A DNA stretch of 64,000 bases from Lysobacterales bacterium (GCA_017305135.1 JAFKNA010000011.1:1-64000), one strand, 5' to 3'; positions 29,220-38,100 are shown, counted from the stretch's first letter. The notes: generated from the letters alone by a model not told the origin. Numbers and translations: made by a program.

Positions 29220-30499
29220 GGGCGTGCATTCTCGGCGCCCGCCAGCGGGATGCGCAACCTCTGCAGCAGCCCGCCGCCGGCCGCGCGCGAGGCGATCAAT
29301 TCCCCGCCGAGGCGCTCGGCGGTGGCATTGGCCAGCGCCAGGCCGAGGCCGAGGCCGTCGTGCTTGCTGGTCTGGAAGGCCGCGCCGGCGCCGGCGGCGA
29401 TGCCGCTGCCGTGGTCGCGGATGCCGAACTCCACGCCGCCGGCGACGATGTCGATCGCCAGTTCCACGCTTGGCTCGCCCGCCGCCAGCGAGGCGTCGGC
29501 GGCGTTGCTCAGCAGGTTGATGAGGGCGTGGCGCAGGCTCGGTACCACCTGGATGCTGCGGCTGTCCGCGCCGGTGTCGAAGTGCGTGGCCAGTTCCACT
29601 TCCGGGCGCAGCAGGCGGAACTGGTTCTCGCATTCGGCGACGAAGCGCCCGAGGGCGATGCGCTCGGGCGTGCCGGCGAGTTGCCGGCGGCCGACGGCGA
29701 CCAGTTCCTGCAGGATGATGCGGCAGCGCTCGGCCTGGCTGGAGAGCAGGGCGAGATCCTCGGCCAGCGCGGGATTGCCGGCCTGCTCGCGGCGGAGCTC
29801 CGCCAGCAGCGTGCGGATCGTGGAGAGCGGGGTATTGAGCTCGTGCGCGGTGCCGGCCGCCTGCGTTGCGATCGCCAGGATGCCCTCGTCACGCAGGGCG
29901 CGCTCGCGCTCGAGCTGGATTTCCAGCTCGCGATGGCGCAGCCGCCGCGCCAGCCGCGCGATGAAGAAGCCGAGCAGACCGGCGATGACGGCGAAGTTGA
30001 TCGCGCTGCCCGCGACGTGCAGGTCGAAGCCCGGACCCCCCGCGCGCAGCGGCGGCAGGTCGACGTGGAGCGGGATCAGCATGGCGTAGGCCGCGGCGGC
30101 GAGCAGCGCCACCGCCACCACGTAGCGCAGCGGCAGCGCCGCCGCCGCCACGCCGATCGGCACCACCAGCAGCGATACGAACGGGTTGGTGGCGCCGCCC
30201 GACCAGAACAGCAGCCAGGCCAGCACCGCGGTGTCCACGGCGACGTGGCCGAAGGCCTCGGCCGCGCCGATCTCCCGCGGCTGGGCGAGCCGCCAGAACG
30301 CGAACAGCGCGAACGCGGCGAGCACCGCGATGCCCAGCGCCAGCGGCCCGGTGCGGATCGGCAGCTCCATCGCGAAGGCGACCACCAGCACGGTGAGGCT
30401 CTGCCCGGCCACCGCCGACAGCCGCAGCCAGGCCAGCGTCTCGGTCAGACGACGCGCCCGTTCGGCCGCCTCGCGGCGCGTGGCGAGAATGGTTTTCAT
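29216..30499 (-). CDS. regB: RegB/PrrB-type redox-sensing histidine kinase
   Basis: A 427-residue membrane kinase. Six hydrophobic segments lie between about 27 and 185. The loop between them carries GGATNPF (101-107), matching the fully conserved GGxxNPF quinone-site motif of RegB. The phospho-accepting His219 is in AAGTAHELNTPLSTIR. Cys259 lies 40 residues later, the same spacing as the redox-active Cys265 to His225 of Rhodobacter RegB. A C-terminal HATPase domain has N, G1 (DHGSGI) and G2 (GLGLGLALAN) boxes. The ATG at 30499 fits the family. It likely senses quinone-pool redox state and phosphorylates the regulator encoded downstream. Confidence 0.93.
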   Translation of the reverse strand: MKTILATRREAAERARRLTETLAWLRLSAVAGQSLTVLVVAFAMELPIRTGPLALGIAVLAAFALFAFWRLAQPREIGAAEAFGHVAVDTAVLAWLLFWSGGATNPFVSLLVVPIGVAAAALPLRYVVAVALLAAAAYAMLIPLHVDLPPLRAGGPGFDLHVAGSAINFAVIAGLLGFFIARLARRLRHRELEIQLERERALRDEGILAIATQAAGTAHELNTPLSTIRTLLAELRREQAGNPALAEDLALLSSQAERCRIILQELVAVGRRQLAGTPERIALGRFVAECENQFRLLRPEVELATHFDTGADSRSIQVVPSLRHALINLLSNAADASLAAGEPSVELAIDIVAGGVEFGIRDHGSGIAAGAGAAFQTSKHDGLGLGLALANATAERLGGELIASRAAGGGLLQRLRIPLAGAENARP

Positions 30500-30705
30500 G
30501 GCGGAGATTGTGCCACTGGAGGGGCGAGGGCGAGGGCTGGGCAACGCGGTCGGGCAGGGCGGTTCCAGGGCGCAGCCTGGTAGGGCGGCTCAAGGCCGAA
30601 GGCCGGAGCCGCCTAGGAATCCCGCGCCACGCCATTTCGGGACGGTCCTCCGGCGCGGAGGCGGATCCGCCGCCGCGCGGTTTGATCCGCCCTACGGGCC
30701 TGCGA
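30500..30705. repeat. Intergenic repeats between two two-component systems
   Basis: The 206-base gap contains GTAGGGCGG-type and GATCCGCCCTAC-type strings (about 30580-30705) that pair as an inverted repeat around CGCGGAGGCGGATCCGCC. Such units are common intergenic elements in GC-rich proteobacteria. No gene or promoter was recognised. Confidence 0.4.
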
Positions 30706-32115
30706 CTACCCGCGACCGCCCTGATCCCGAATCCCCAATCCCGAATCCCGGCCTTCAAACGGCAACCGGATCACCACTTCCAGCCCGCCGTCCTCGCAGT
30801 TGCGTGCCTCGATGCGACCGCCGTGGCGTTCGATGGCGCGGCGGGCGATGGCGAGGCCCAGGCCCGTGCCGCCGCGGCCGAGGGTGCGCGCGCTGTCGGT
30901 GCGGAAGAAGGGCTCGAAGATGCGCTCGAGGTCGGACGGGCGCACGCCCGGGCCGTGGTCGCGGACGCGCACCTCGGCGGCGTTGCCGGCGCGGCGCAGG
31001 CGCACCGCCACGGTACTGCCGTCGGCGGTGTGCGCCAGCGCATTGCGGATCACGTTCTCGAAGGCGCTGTGCAGCGCCGCCTGCGAGCCGCCGAGGTGCA
31101 CGCGCTCGCACTCGGCCATGACCACCTTGCGCCCGCGCGGGGCGCCCTCGTAGTCGGCATTGGTGATGACATCCTCGAGCACCTGGTCGAGGGCGATGTC
31201 GTCGCCCGCCGCGTGCACGGTCGTCTCCAGCCGCGAGAGTTCCAGCGACTGCGCGAGCATCGCCTCCAGGCGGTCGGCCTCGCGCTCGATGCGATCCAGC
31301 GAGGCGGCGACTTCGGCGGCGTCGCCGTCGCGCGCCAGTTCCAGCGCCACGCGCTGGCGCGCCAGCGGCGAGCGCAGTTCGTGCGAGACATCGCGTACCA
31401 GTCGCCGCTGGCTTTCGACCAGGGTCTTGATGCGCGCCGCCATGGCGTCGAACTCGGCCGCCAGCGCGACCACCTCGGCGCTGCGCCCGAAGCGCAGGCG
31501 ACCGACGCGAGCGTCGAGGTCGCCGCCGGCGAAGCGGCGGGTGCTGGTGCGGATGCGGGTCAGCGGGGCGGCGACGTACCAGGCCAGCAGCAGCGCGAAC
31601 AACGCGCTCACGATCATGGCGACGCCGATGTTGGTCCAGAACCAGCCGGGGCGGCGCGACAGCAGGCGCGTGAAGAAATTGCCTTCCATCGCGGCGACAA
31701 TGGCGTAGCTGCGGCCGTCGCGGGTGCGGATGGCGCGTGCGCGCAGGCGCGCGTCGTCGTTGCCGCGGGCCGATTCGGGATCGGCCAGCGCGGCTTCGGC
31801 GGCGCCGCGGATGGCTGGCGAAGGCGTGCGGCCGAGGAGTTCCGCGCCGTTGGCCGTGAACACGTAAACGCCGAGCGGCCCGGAACTGGCCGCCGCGTGC
31901 AGCCACTGGCGGGTGGAGTCTTCGCCTTCGCGGCGCAGTTCCCGGCTGGTGCGCCCGACCTGGTCGTCCATCGCCGCCTGCAGGCGGGTGATGCCGAGGC
32001 CGGGGATGCGCTCGTTCTCGAAGCGGCTGGTGGAGAGCCAGGCAAAGGCGACCAGCACGCTCACCGTGGCGATCCAGAACGCGGCGAACAGGCGCCAGAA
32101 CAGGCGCCGCATCAT
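30706..32115 (-). CDS. CpxA-like sensor histidine kinase
   Basis: A 469-residue OmpR-class sensor kinase. The first transmembrane helix is at about 8-28, a periplasmic sensor region follows to about 158, and a second helix spans about 161-182. A HAMP domain follows (APLTRIRTSTRRFAGGDLDARV). The H-box is RLVRDVSHELRSPLARQRVA with His245. The HATPase domain has ENVIRNALAHT, RDHGPGV and GGTGLGLAIARR. It resembles CpxA, an envelope-stress sensor, in layout. The last 16 residues (EGRDSGLGIRDQGGRG) are encoded by a dispersed heptamer repeat, so the original C-terminus has been replaced or extended. It overlaps the regulator as ATGA. Confidence 0.9.
   Translation of the reverse strand: MMRRLFWRLFAAFWIATVSVLVAFAWLSTSRFENERIPGLGITRLQAAMDDQVGRTSRELRREGEDSTRQWLHAAASSGPLGVYVFTANGAELLGRTPSPAIRGAAEAALADPESARGNDDARLRARAIRTRDGRSYAIVAAMEGNFFTRLLSRRPGWFWTNIGVAMIVSALFALLLAWYVAAPLTRIRTSTRRFAGGDLDARVGRLRFGRSAEVVALAAEFDAMAARIKTLVESQRRLVRDVSHELRSPLARQRVALELARDGDAAEVAASLDRIEREADRLEAMLAQSLELSRLETTVHAAGDDIALDQVLEDVITNADYEGAPRGRKVVMAECERVHLGGSQAALHSAFENVIRNALAHTADGSTVAVRLRRAGNAAEVRVRDHGPGVRPSDLERIFEPFFRTDSARTLGRGGTGLGLAIARRAIERHGGRIEARNCEDGGLEVVIRLPFEGRDSGLGIRDQGGRG
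30723..30749. repeat. Heptamer-type tract inside a kinase 3' end
   Basis: The string GATCCCGAATCCCCAATCCC continues as GAATCCC, a run of imperfect 7-base units. A close copy lies at 6834-6862 before tgt. Here the minus strand is translated as the RDSGLGIRD tail of the sensor kinase. The tract is a recognised type of Xanthomonadaceae repeat. Confidence 0.7.
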
Positions 32116-32843
32116 GGCGGCGGACGCGACGGCGGGTGGTCGTTGGAGGCGTCGTCCAGCCGGCGCAGCAGGTAGCCGCTGCGATGGATGGTGGTGATCG
32201 GCGAGGCGCCATCCGGGGCCTCGCCGAGCTTGCGGCGGAGATTGGAGATGTGCACGTCGATGGAGCGGTCGTAGGGTCCCAGCGGTCGCCCCAGCACGGT
32301 CTGCGAGATGCGCTCCTTGCTGACCACGCGCCCGGCCTCGCGGAGCAGCAGCACCAGCAGGTCGAACTCGGTCGCCGTGAGGCTGACCGGCTCGCCGTCG
32401 ACGCTGACGCTGCGCGAGGCGGCGCGCAGCCAGATCGGTCCGTTGCGCAGGTCCGTCAGCGCCTCGGCGCCCTCGCCGCGGGCGCGCCGCAGCACCGCGC
32501 GCAGGCGCGCCGCCAGCTCGCGCGGGTTGCAGGGCTTGGGGATGTAGTCGTCGGCGCCGAGTTCCAGGCCGAGGATGCGGTCGATGTCCTCGCCGAGCGC
32601 GGTCAGCATCAGCACCGGCAGTGCCGATTCGCGGCGCAGTTCCTTGAGCGCGTCGAGGCCCGAGCGCCCCGGCATCATGATGTCGAGCACCAGCGCGTCG
32701 AAGGCTTCGCTGCGCAGCATCGCCAGCGCGGCGTCGGCGTTGTGTGCCAGCGCCACCTCGAAGCCCTCCCGCGCGAGGAAGTCGCGCAGAAGCCTGCCGA
32801 GCTCGACATCGTCGTCGGCGATCAGGATGCGGTTGCCGCTCAT
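32112..32843 (-). CDS. CpxR-like OmpR-family response regulator
   Basis: A 243-residue regulator. The receiver domain has Asp10-Asp12 acidic residues, phospho-acceptor Asp54 (LVLDIMMPG), a threonine in VLMLTAL and a lysine in YIPKPCNPREL. The C-terminal winged helix (about 130-232) contains SLTATEFDLLVLLL, RSIDVHISNLRRKLG and ITTIHRSGYLL, typical OmpR/PhoB DNA-binding features. PKPCNPRELAARLRA and the kinase layout favour the CpxR subgroup. It is first in a two-gene operon with the kinase. Signal and regulon are not evident from the sequence. Confidence 0.92.
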   Translation of the reverse strand: MSGNRILIADDDVELGRLLRDFLAREGFEVALAHNADAALAMLRSEAFDALVLDIMMPGRSGLDALKELRRESALPVLMLTALGEDIDRILGLELGADDYIPKPCNPRELAARLRAVLRRARGEGAEALTDLRNGPIWLRAASRSVSVDGEPVSLTATEFDLLVLLLREAGRVVSKERISQTVLGRPLGPYDRSIDVHISNLRRKLGEAPDGASPITTIHRSGYLLRRLDDASNDHPPSRPPP

Positions 32844-32947
32844 GCGCCGAGCATAGCGCCGCCGTGCCCGGTCGGGGCCGGCGGCTTGCGGTTGCTTGCG
32901 CGTCTTTGCACGGGCTTACGTCGCGCCCGCGCTGGCGCCGTGCCGGT

Positions 32948-34492
32948 TCATTGCTCCTTGTGGATGGTGTCCACGCCCGTCGCCGCCTCGCTCACCACGG
33001 CATGGTGGGTGGCCGACAGACGCTTCATCAGCGGCAGCACGGCCAGCGCGATGAGGGTGCAGATGACGCCGGCGACGCCGAGCTTGAAGAACAGGCTGGT
33101 GTAGACCGGCAGCGTCGCCACCGGGTCGGTCATGTCGGCCGGGATGCTGGCGAAGTTGGCGACGATGCCGCCGAGGTACTGCGAGATGCCCGAGGCGACG
33201 AAGTAGGCGCCCATCAGGAAGCCGCCCATGCGCGCCGGCACGTAGCGCGCAATCATGGCAAGGCCAAGGCCGCTGACCAGCAGTTCGCCGAGCGCCGCGG
33301 CGCCATAGCCCCACACCATGATCCACGAGCTGGTCTTGCCGGGCAGGGTGGTGAAGTGGCCGGCCGCGGCGTAGATGAAGAAGCCGAGCGCCACCGCGGC
33401 GAAGCCGAGCGCGAACTTGGCGGCGATGGAGAGATCCTTGCCCGACTTGCCGGCGCGGGTGTAGATGAGGGCCAGGATCGGGCTCAGGATGAAGATCCAG
33501 ATCGGGTTGAAGGCCTGGAACTGCGCCGGCGCCCAATCCCACAGGTGCACGCCGAACACGTCGAAGCTCCAGTCCACGTTGCGCAGCGCGAACAGGTTCA
33601 GCGAGGTCGACATCTGCTGGTAGAAGATGAAGAAGAACATCGTCTGCACGGTGAGGATCAGCGCGGCGACCAGGCCGGCGCGTTCGTGGCGGGCGCCGGA
33701 GCGGATCAGCCAGGCGAAGATGCCGGCCACCACGATGCCGGCGACGTAGACGAACACGCGCGCCACGGTCTCGTAATTGAGCACGTAAGCCGAGGCCACC
33801 ACAGTCGCCGCGCTGCCGAGCAGCACCAGGCCGAGATTGCCGAGGTGGAGCGGGCGCTGGTCCGGCTCCGAGCCGATGTGCGCCATGGTGTGGCGCATGG
33901 CGAAATAGTTGAGGAGGCCGAGCACGAGGCCGACGCAGCACACGGCGAAGGCGACGTGCCAGCCGAGCTCGTTGCCGTAGGTCTCGTTGACGTAGTCCTT
34001 GATCCACGGCGTCAGCAGCATCGAGATCATCGAGCCGAGGTTGACCGCCATGTAGTAGATGGTGAAGGCGCTGTCGATGCGCGAGTCATCGCCCTCGTAG
34101 ATCTTGCGCACGAGGTTGCCGGCGTTGGCCTTGAACAGTCCATTGCCGACCACGATCACGCCGAGCGCGAAGAACAGGAAGGTGACGTCCTCGGTCGGCA
34201 CCACCATCAGCGCGTAGCCGATGGCGAGGATGACCGCGCCGAGCAGCATGGTACGGCGGGTGCCGAGCACCTTGTCGCCGATCCAGCCGCCGATCGCCGG
34301 CGCCACGTAGATCAGCGCCGCCGCCGCGCTCCAGGTGAGGTTGGCGCGATGGTCGGAGAAGCCCAGCCGCTGCACCATGTAGTAGATGATCAGCGCCTGC
34401 ATGCCGTAATAGCCGAAGCGCTCCCACATCTCGATCAGGAAGACGGTGGTGAACGAGCGGGTCTGGCTGGGTCGGGCGGGCAGTGCGTTCAT
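32948..34492 (-). CDS. Proton-dependent oligopeptide (POT/PTR2) transporter
   Basis: A 514-residue major-facilitator protein with about 14 transmembrane helices. POT hallmarks are EMWERFGYYGMQALI in helix 1 (the ExxERFxYY proton-coupling motif) and IYYMAVNLGSM in helix 5 (the PTR2 FYxxINxG-type signature). It imports di- and tripeptides with protons. The ATG at 34492 gives the family start; 34510 is possible, and the longer frame is not credible. It is divergent from dgkA. With the secreted protease, aminopeptidase and isoaspartyl peptidase it fits a proteolytic lifestyle. Confidence 0.94.
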   Translation of the reverse strand: MNALPARPSQTRSFTTVFLIEMWERFGYYGMQALIIYYMVQRLGFSDHRANLTWSAAAALIYVAPAIGGWIGDKVLGTRRTMLLGAVILAIGYALMVVPTEDVTFLFFALGVIVVGNGLFKANAGNLVRKIYEGDDSRIDSAFTIYYMAVNLGSMISMLLTPWIKDYVNETYGNELGWHVAFAVCCVGLVLGLLNYFAMRHTMAHIGSEPDQRPLHLGNLGLVLLGSAATVVASAYVLNYETVARVFVYVAGIVVAGIFAWLIRSGARHERAGLVAALILTVQTMFFFIFYQQMSTSLNLFALRNVDWSFDVFGVHLWDWAPAQFQAFNPIWIFILSPILALIYTRAGKSGKDLSIAAKFALGFAAVALGFFIYAAAGHFTTLPGKTSSWIMVWGYGAAALGELLVSGLGLAMIARYVPARMGGFLMGAYFVASGISQYLGGIVANFASIPADMTDPVATLPVYTSLFFKLGVAGVICTLIALAVLPLMKRLSATHHAVVSEAATGVDTIHKEQ

Positions 34493-34679
34493 CGGCGGTT
34501 CCGTTGGCATGGAAAACCGCGCGAGGGTAGCGCATGCGCGGCGTTCGCGCGTGTGCGGATGCACATGGCGCGGCGGGGATCGCGCCGGGACCGCTATGGC
34601 ATGATGGCGGCCATTTCCCGGGGGGCCTGCAAGACCATGATGTCCAAGACCACGGTCGCCGGCGGCGGATGTTGCCGCC

Positions 34680-35051
34680 ATGGCTAGCGTCGAGCCGCGC
34701 GGGCCGCGCCAGATCTGGCGCGCCTGGCGCTGGTCGCTGCAGGGCCTCGCCGCGGCGTGGCGCCACGAGGCCTCGTTCCGCTTCGAGGGTTACCTGTTCC
34801 TGGTGCTGTTCCCGGTCGGCCTCTGGCTTGGCGAGGGTGGCGTCGAGAAGGTGCTGCTGTGCGGCAGCCTGCTGCTGGTGCTGGCGATGGAACTGGCCAA
34901 CTCGGCGATCGAGGCGGTGGTCGATCGCGTCGGTCCGGAGTTCCATGAACTTGCAGGGCGCGCCAAGGACATGGGTTCAGCCGCAGTATTGCTGCTGATG
35001 TTCAACGTGGTGCTGTGCTGGGGCCTGATCCTGGGGCCGCGGCTGGTCTGA
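34680..35051 (+). CDS. dgkA: Diacylglycerol kinase, prokaryotic type
   Basis: A 123-residue inner-membrane enzyme that phosphorylates diacylglycerol left over from membrane-derived oligosaccharide or lipid-A decoration. After an amphipathic N-terminus with WRHEASFRFE, three transmembrane helices follow (about 36-51, 58-76, 98-118). The active-site signature ELANSAIEAVVDRVG and the H..AGRAKDMGSAAV segment are intact. The length is standard. A 16-codon reading frame (34637-34687) ends across the start codon as ATGGCTAG and may couple translation. Confidence 0.96.
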   Translation: MASVEPRGPRQIWRAWRWSLQGLAAAWRHEASFRFEGYLFLVLFPVGLWLGEGGVEKVLLCGSLLLVLAMELANSAIEAVVDRVGPEFHELAGRAKDMGSAAVLLLMFNVVLCWGLILGPRLV

Positions 35052-35124
35052 CCGGCGCGTGCCGGCGCTAGGTCGGCAAGGCAGGCGGGAGGGGAGCCAT
35101 ACCATGCAGGGGAGTCACTGAGGC

Positions 35125-35847
35125 TTGGAGCTCCTGCTCGACCCGCAGGCATGGATCGCGATGCTCGGCCTGTCCGCGCTGGAGATCGTGCTCGGCGTCG
35201 ACAACCTCGTCTTCATCTCCATCGCGGTCGGCCGGCTGGCGCCGGAACGCCGCTCGCGCGCGCGGCGCGTCGGCCTTGCCTTCGCCTGCGTCACGCGCAT
35301 CCTGCTGCTGCTCTCGCTGGCGCACCTGGCGCGCATGGACGACCGCCATGCGGCGTTGTTCCACCTGTTCGGGCAGGTCATCTCGATTCGCGACCTGGTA
35401 CTGATTGGCGGCGGCGTGTTCCTGGTCGTCAAGGGCGTGATGGAGATCCTCGACGAGGTCGGCACGGCACCGCCTGAACTGGAAGAAGAGCGGCCGACCG
35501 CGAGCTTCGCCTTCGTCATCGCGCAGATCGCGCTGATCGACATCGTATTCTCGCTCGATTCGGTGATCACCGCGGTCGGCCTCATCGACAGCATCCCGGT
35601 GATGGTGGGCGCGATCATCCTTGCTGTGCTGGTGATGATCTTCCTCGCCGATCCGGTGGGCAATTTCATCGACGCGCATCCGACCATCAAGATGCTGGCG
35701 CTGGGCTTCATCGTGATGATTGGCGCGGTGCTGTTCGCCGAAGGCTTCTCGCTGCACATCCCGCGCGGCTACATCTATTTCGCGATGGGCTTTTCCGGCG
35801 CGGTGGAAGTGCTCAACATGCTGCGCCGCAGGCGGCGTGGTGGTTGA
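35125..35847 (+). CDS. TerC family integral membrane protein
   Basis: A 240-residue protein with about seven helices. The two family hallmarks with in-membrane acidic residues are present: LEIVLGVDNLVFISIAVG near the start and DIVFSLDSVITAVG near 145-158. TerC proteins include Mn/Ca exporters of the Alx/MeeF type and tellurite-resistance relatives; no ter cluster is nearby, so a manganese or general ion role is more likely. The start is TTG at 35125; no ATG precedes the first helix. It follows dgkA by 73 bases. Confidence 0.93.
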   Translation: MELLLDPQAWIAMLGLSALEIVLGVDNLVFISIAVGRLAPERRSRARRVGLAFACVTRILLLLSLAHLARMDDRHAALFHLFGQVISIRDLVLIGGGVFLVVKGVMEILDEVGTAPPELEEERPTASFAFVIAQIALIDIVFSLDSVITAVGLIDSIPVMVGAIILAVLVMIFLADPVGNFIDAHPTIKMLALGFIVMIGAVLFAEGFSLHIPRGYIYFAMGFSGAVEVLNMLRRRRRGG

Positions 35848-36052
35848 CATCGCCCTGTGGGAGCGGCTTCAGCCGCGATGCTCCTGCCCGGGAACATCGG
35901 GTGCTCGCATGCCCGCGCGGAATTCGTCGGCCGCGCAGGTCGCCTGCGGCGATTTCGCGCCCGCGGGCATTGCGGCCGCGCTTGCGCAGCGCCGTTCGCC
36001 GCGCCAAAGTGGCACCGTGCCGGCGCCGGGCCGGCGGCAACGGGAGCGAACG
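35848..36052. repeat. Gap with a GTGGGAGCGGCTTCAGCCGCGA-type palindrome
   Basis: GTGGGAGCGGCTTCAGCCGC starts at 35858 and contains a GCGGCT/AGCCGC dyad. It is the classic Xanthomonadaceae intergenic palindrome. A GTCGGCCGCGCAGGTCGCCT string lies near 35928. No gene is evident in the 205 bases before lemA. The lemA ribosome site is GGGAGCGA at 36043-36050. Confidence 0.5.
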
Positions 36053-36679
36053 ATGCGTGGATTCCGCTGGCTGACCCTGCTGCTGATCGCCGCCCTGCTT
36101 TCCGGCTGCGGCTACAACGCCATCCAGGGCAAGGACGAATCGGTCAAGGCCGCATGGTCGGAGGTCGTCAACCAGTACCAGCGCCGCGCGGACCTGGTGC
36201 CGAACCTGGTCAACACGGTCAAGGGCTACGCCCAGCACGAGCAGGCGGTGTTCACCCAGGTCGCCGAGGCGCGCGCCCGGGTGGGACAGGTCAACGTCAG
36301 CGTGGACGATCTTTCCGATCCGGCCCGGCTGCAGCAGTTCCAGGCCGCGCAGGGCGAACTCTCCAGCGCGCTGTCGCGCCTGATGGCCGTATCCGAGCGC
36401 TATCCCGAGCTCAAGGCCGACGGCCTGTTCCAGAACCTGCAGGCGCAGCTCGAGGGCACCGAGAACCGCGTCACGGTGGCGCGCAACCGCTACATCCAGG
36501 CGGTGCAGGACTACAACACCTTCGTGCGCCAGTTCCCGCAGAACCTCACCGCGATGGTGTTCGGCTACAAGCCCAAGGCCAATTTCACGGTCGAGAACGA
36601 ACGCCAGATCTCCACCGCGCCGACGGTCGACTTCGGCACTCCCCAGCAGAAGGCGCCGGAGCCGCAGCCGGCCCATTGA
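36053..36679 (+). CDS. lemA: LemA family lipoprotein
   Basis: A 208-residue protein with a lipoprotein signal: LLIAALLSGC places the lipidated cysteine at residue 19. The mature part is the all-helical LemA domain, with NQYQRRADLVPNLVNTVKGY, ARNRYIQAVQDYN and FPQNLTAMVFGY, all conserved. The family function is unknown. It is often encoded before TPM-domain proteins, exactly as here, and the three probably form one envelope-associated unit. The C-terminal tail is Pro-rich and disordered. The gap to the next gene is 40 bases. Confidence 0.95.
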   Translation: MRGFRWLTLLLIAALLSGCGYNAIQGKDESVKAAWSEVVNQYQRRADLVPNLVNTVKGYAQHEQAVFTQVAEARARVGQVNVSVDDLSDPARLQQFQAAQGELSSALSRLMAVSERYPELKADGLFQNLQAQLEGTENRVTVARNRYIQAVQDYNTFVRQFPQNLTAMVFGYKPKANFTVENERQISTAPTVDFGTPQQKAPEPQPAH

Positions 36680-36719
36680 GCGCCGTGCCGGCCTCGCCGC
36701 TCCCGCCCGCGATCCTGCC

Positions 36720-37610
36720 ATGAGCCTGCTGCTGCGGCTCGTCCTGGTTCTCCTCGCCGTTGTCGCGGCGCCCGCGCACGCGCAGGATCTGCAGCCGGTG
36801 CCGCCGCTGTCCGCCCGCATCACCGATCTCACCGGCACCCTGGATGCCGGGCAGAAGCAGGCACTGGAGCAGCAGCTCGCCGCGCTGGAGAAATCCAGCG
36901 GGGCGCAGGTCGCGGTACTGATGGTGCCGACCACCGCACCCGAGGACATCGCGCAGTATTCCATCCGCGTGTTCGACCAGTGGAAGCTCGGCCGCAAGGG
37001 CATCGACGACGGCGCGCTGCTGGTGATCGCGAAGGACGACCGGCGCGTGCGCATCGAGGTGGCACGCGGGCTGGAGGGCGCCATTCCCGACGCCGCCGCG
37101 AGCCGCATCATCCGCGAGTACATCACACCGCGCTTCCGTGCCAACGACTACTACGGCGGCATCCGCGATGCCGTCGGCGTGCTGGTGAAACTGGTGCAGG
37201 GCGAGCCGCTGCCGCCGCCGCTGGCGGATGAGCAGGAGGGGCATGCCGACCGCATCCTGCCGGCGCTGGTGGTCGCCTGGTTCGTCGCCGTCTTCCTGCG
37301 CGGCATCCTCGGCGGCGCGCGGGCGCTGCCGCGGGCGGGATTGGTCGGCATTGGCAGCGGCGCCGCCGGCTGGCTGGTCAGCGGGCTGCTGCCGCTCGGC
37401 ATCGGCGCGGGACTCCTCGGGCTATTTCTCGGCCTCTTCGGCGGCGGAGGCGGCGGAGGAGGCGGCTTCGCCAACCGCGGCGGCTGGGGCGGGTTTGGTG
37501 GTGGCGGTTTCGGCGGTGGAGGTTTCCGCGGTGGCGGTGGCTTCGGCGGCGGCGGTTTCAGCGGTGGCGGCGGCATTTCGGCCGGCGGCGGCGCCTCGGG
37601 AGGCTGGTGA
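36720..37610 (+). CDS. TPM domain protein with glycine-rich tail (YgcG-like)
   Basis: A 296-residue exported membrane protein. Residues 1-21 are a signal peptide (AAPAHAQ). The TPM domain (about 30-155) has ARITDLTGTLDAGQ, WKLGRKGIDDGALLVIAKDDRRVRIE-type segments and FRANDYYGGI. One or two transmembrane helices lie at about 180-235. The last 60 residues are almost only glycine with Phe, Trp, Arg and Ser, a low-complexity tail common to the YgcG group. It sits between lemA and a second TPM gene one base away. The molecular role is unproven. Confidence 0.92.
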   Translation: MSLLLRLVLVLLAVVAAPAHAQDLQPVPPLSARITDLTGTLDAGQKQALEQQLAALEKSSGAQVAVLMVPTTAPEDIAQYSIRVFDQWKLGRKGIDDGALLVIAKDDRRVRIEVARGLEGAIPDAAASRIIREYITPRFRANDYYGGIRDAVGVLVKLVQGEPLPPPLADEQEGHADRILPALVVAWFVAVFLRGILGGARALPRAGLVGIGSGAAGWLVSGLLPLGIGAGLLGLFLGLFGGGGGGGGGFANRGGWGGFGGGGFGGGGFRGGGGFGGGGFSGGGGISAGGGASGGW

Positions 37611-37611
37611 C

Positions 37612-38100
37612 GTGCGCTGGCTCGCCCACCTCCTCGACTTCGGCCGCGCCGCGCGCTGCTTCCCGCCGCAGGCCATGGATGCGATCCAGCATGCCATTGC
37701 GGCGAGCGAATCGACCCACCTCGGCGAGATCGTGTTCGCCGTCGAAGGCAGCCTGCCGCTGGCCGACATCCTGCGCCGGCGCAGCGCGCGGCAGCGCGCC
37801 GAGGAGGTCTTCGCCCGCCTGCGCGTGTGGGACACCGAAGCCAATACCGGCGTGCTGGTCTACGTGCTGCTCGCCGACCGCGCCATCGAGATCGTCGCCG
37901 ACCGCGGCGCCGCGGCGGCCATCCGCCAGGCCGAGTGGCAGCCGGCGATCGAGCTCATGCGGGCCCACTTGGCCCGCGGCGAATACGAGACCGGCGCGAT
38001 AGCCGGGATCGCCGCGGTGAGCGAACTCCTGGCGCGGCATTTTCCCGCCGACGGGCGCGCCAACCCGGACGAACTGCCCGACCGCCCGGTGCTGCTGTGA
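37612..38100 (+). CDS. Second TPM domain protein
   Basis: A 162-residue protein without signal peptide or clear transmembrane segment. The TPM core is visible: GEIVFAVEGSLPLADIL, RAEEVFARLRVWDTEANTGV, LVYVLLADRAIEIVADRG and a C-terminal SELLARHFP helix. Relatives are encoded third in lemA-ygcG operons. The GTG at 37612 lies one base after the upstream stop, so translation is probably coupled. The ACPF..-like FPPQAMDAIQHAIAASE helix near the start fits the family. Confidence 0.88.
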   Translation: MRWLAHLLDFGRAARCFPPQAMDAIQHAIAASESTHLGEIVFAVEGSLPLADILRRRSARQRAEEVFARLRVWDTEANTGVLVYVLLADRAIEIVADRGAAAAIRQAEWQPAIELMRAHLARGEYETGAIAGIAAVSELLARHFPADGRANPDELPDRPVLL

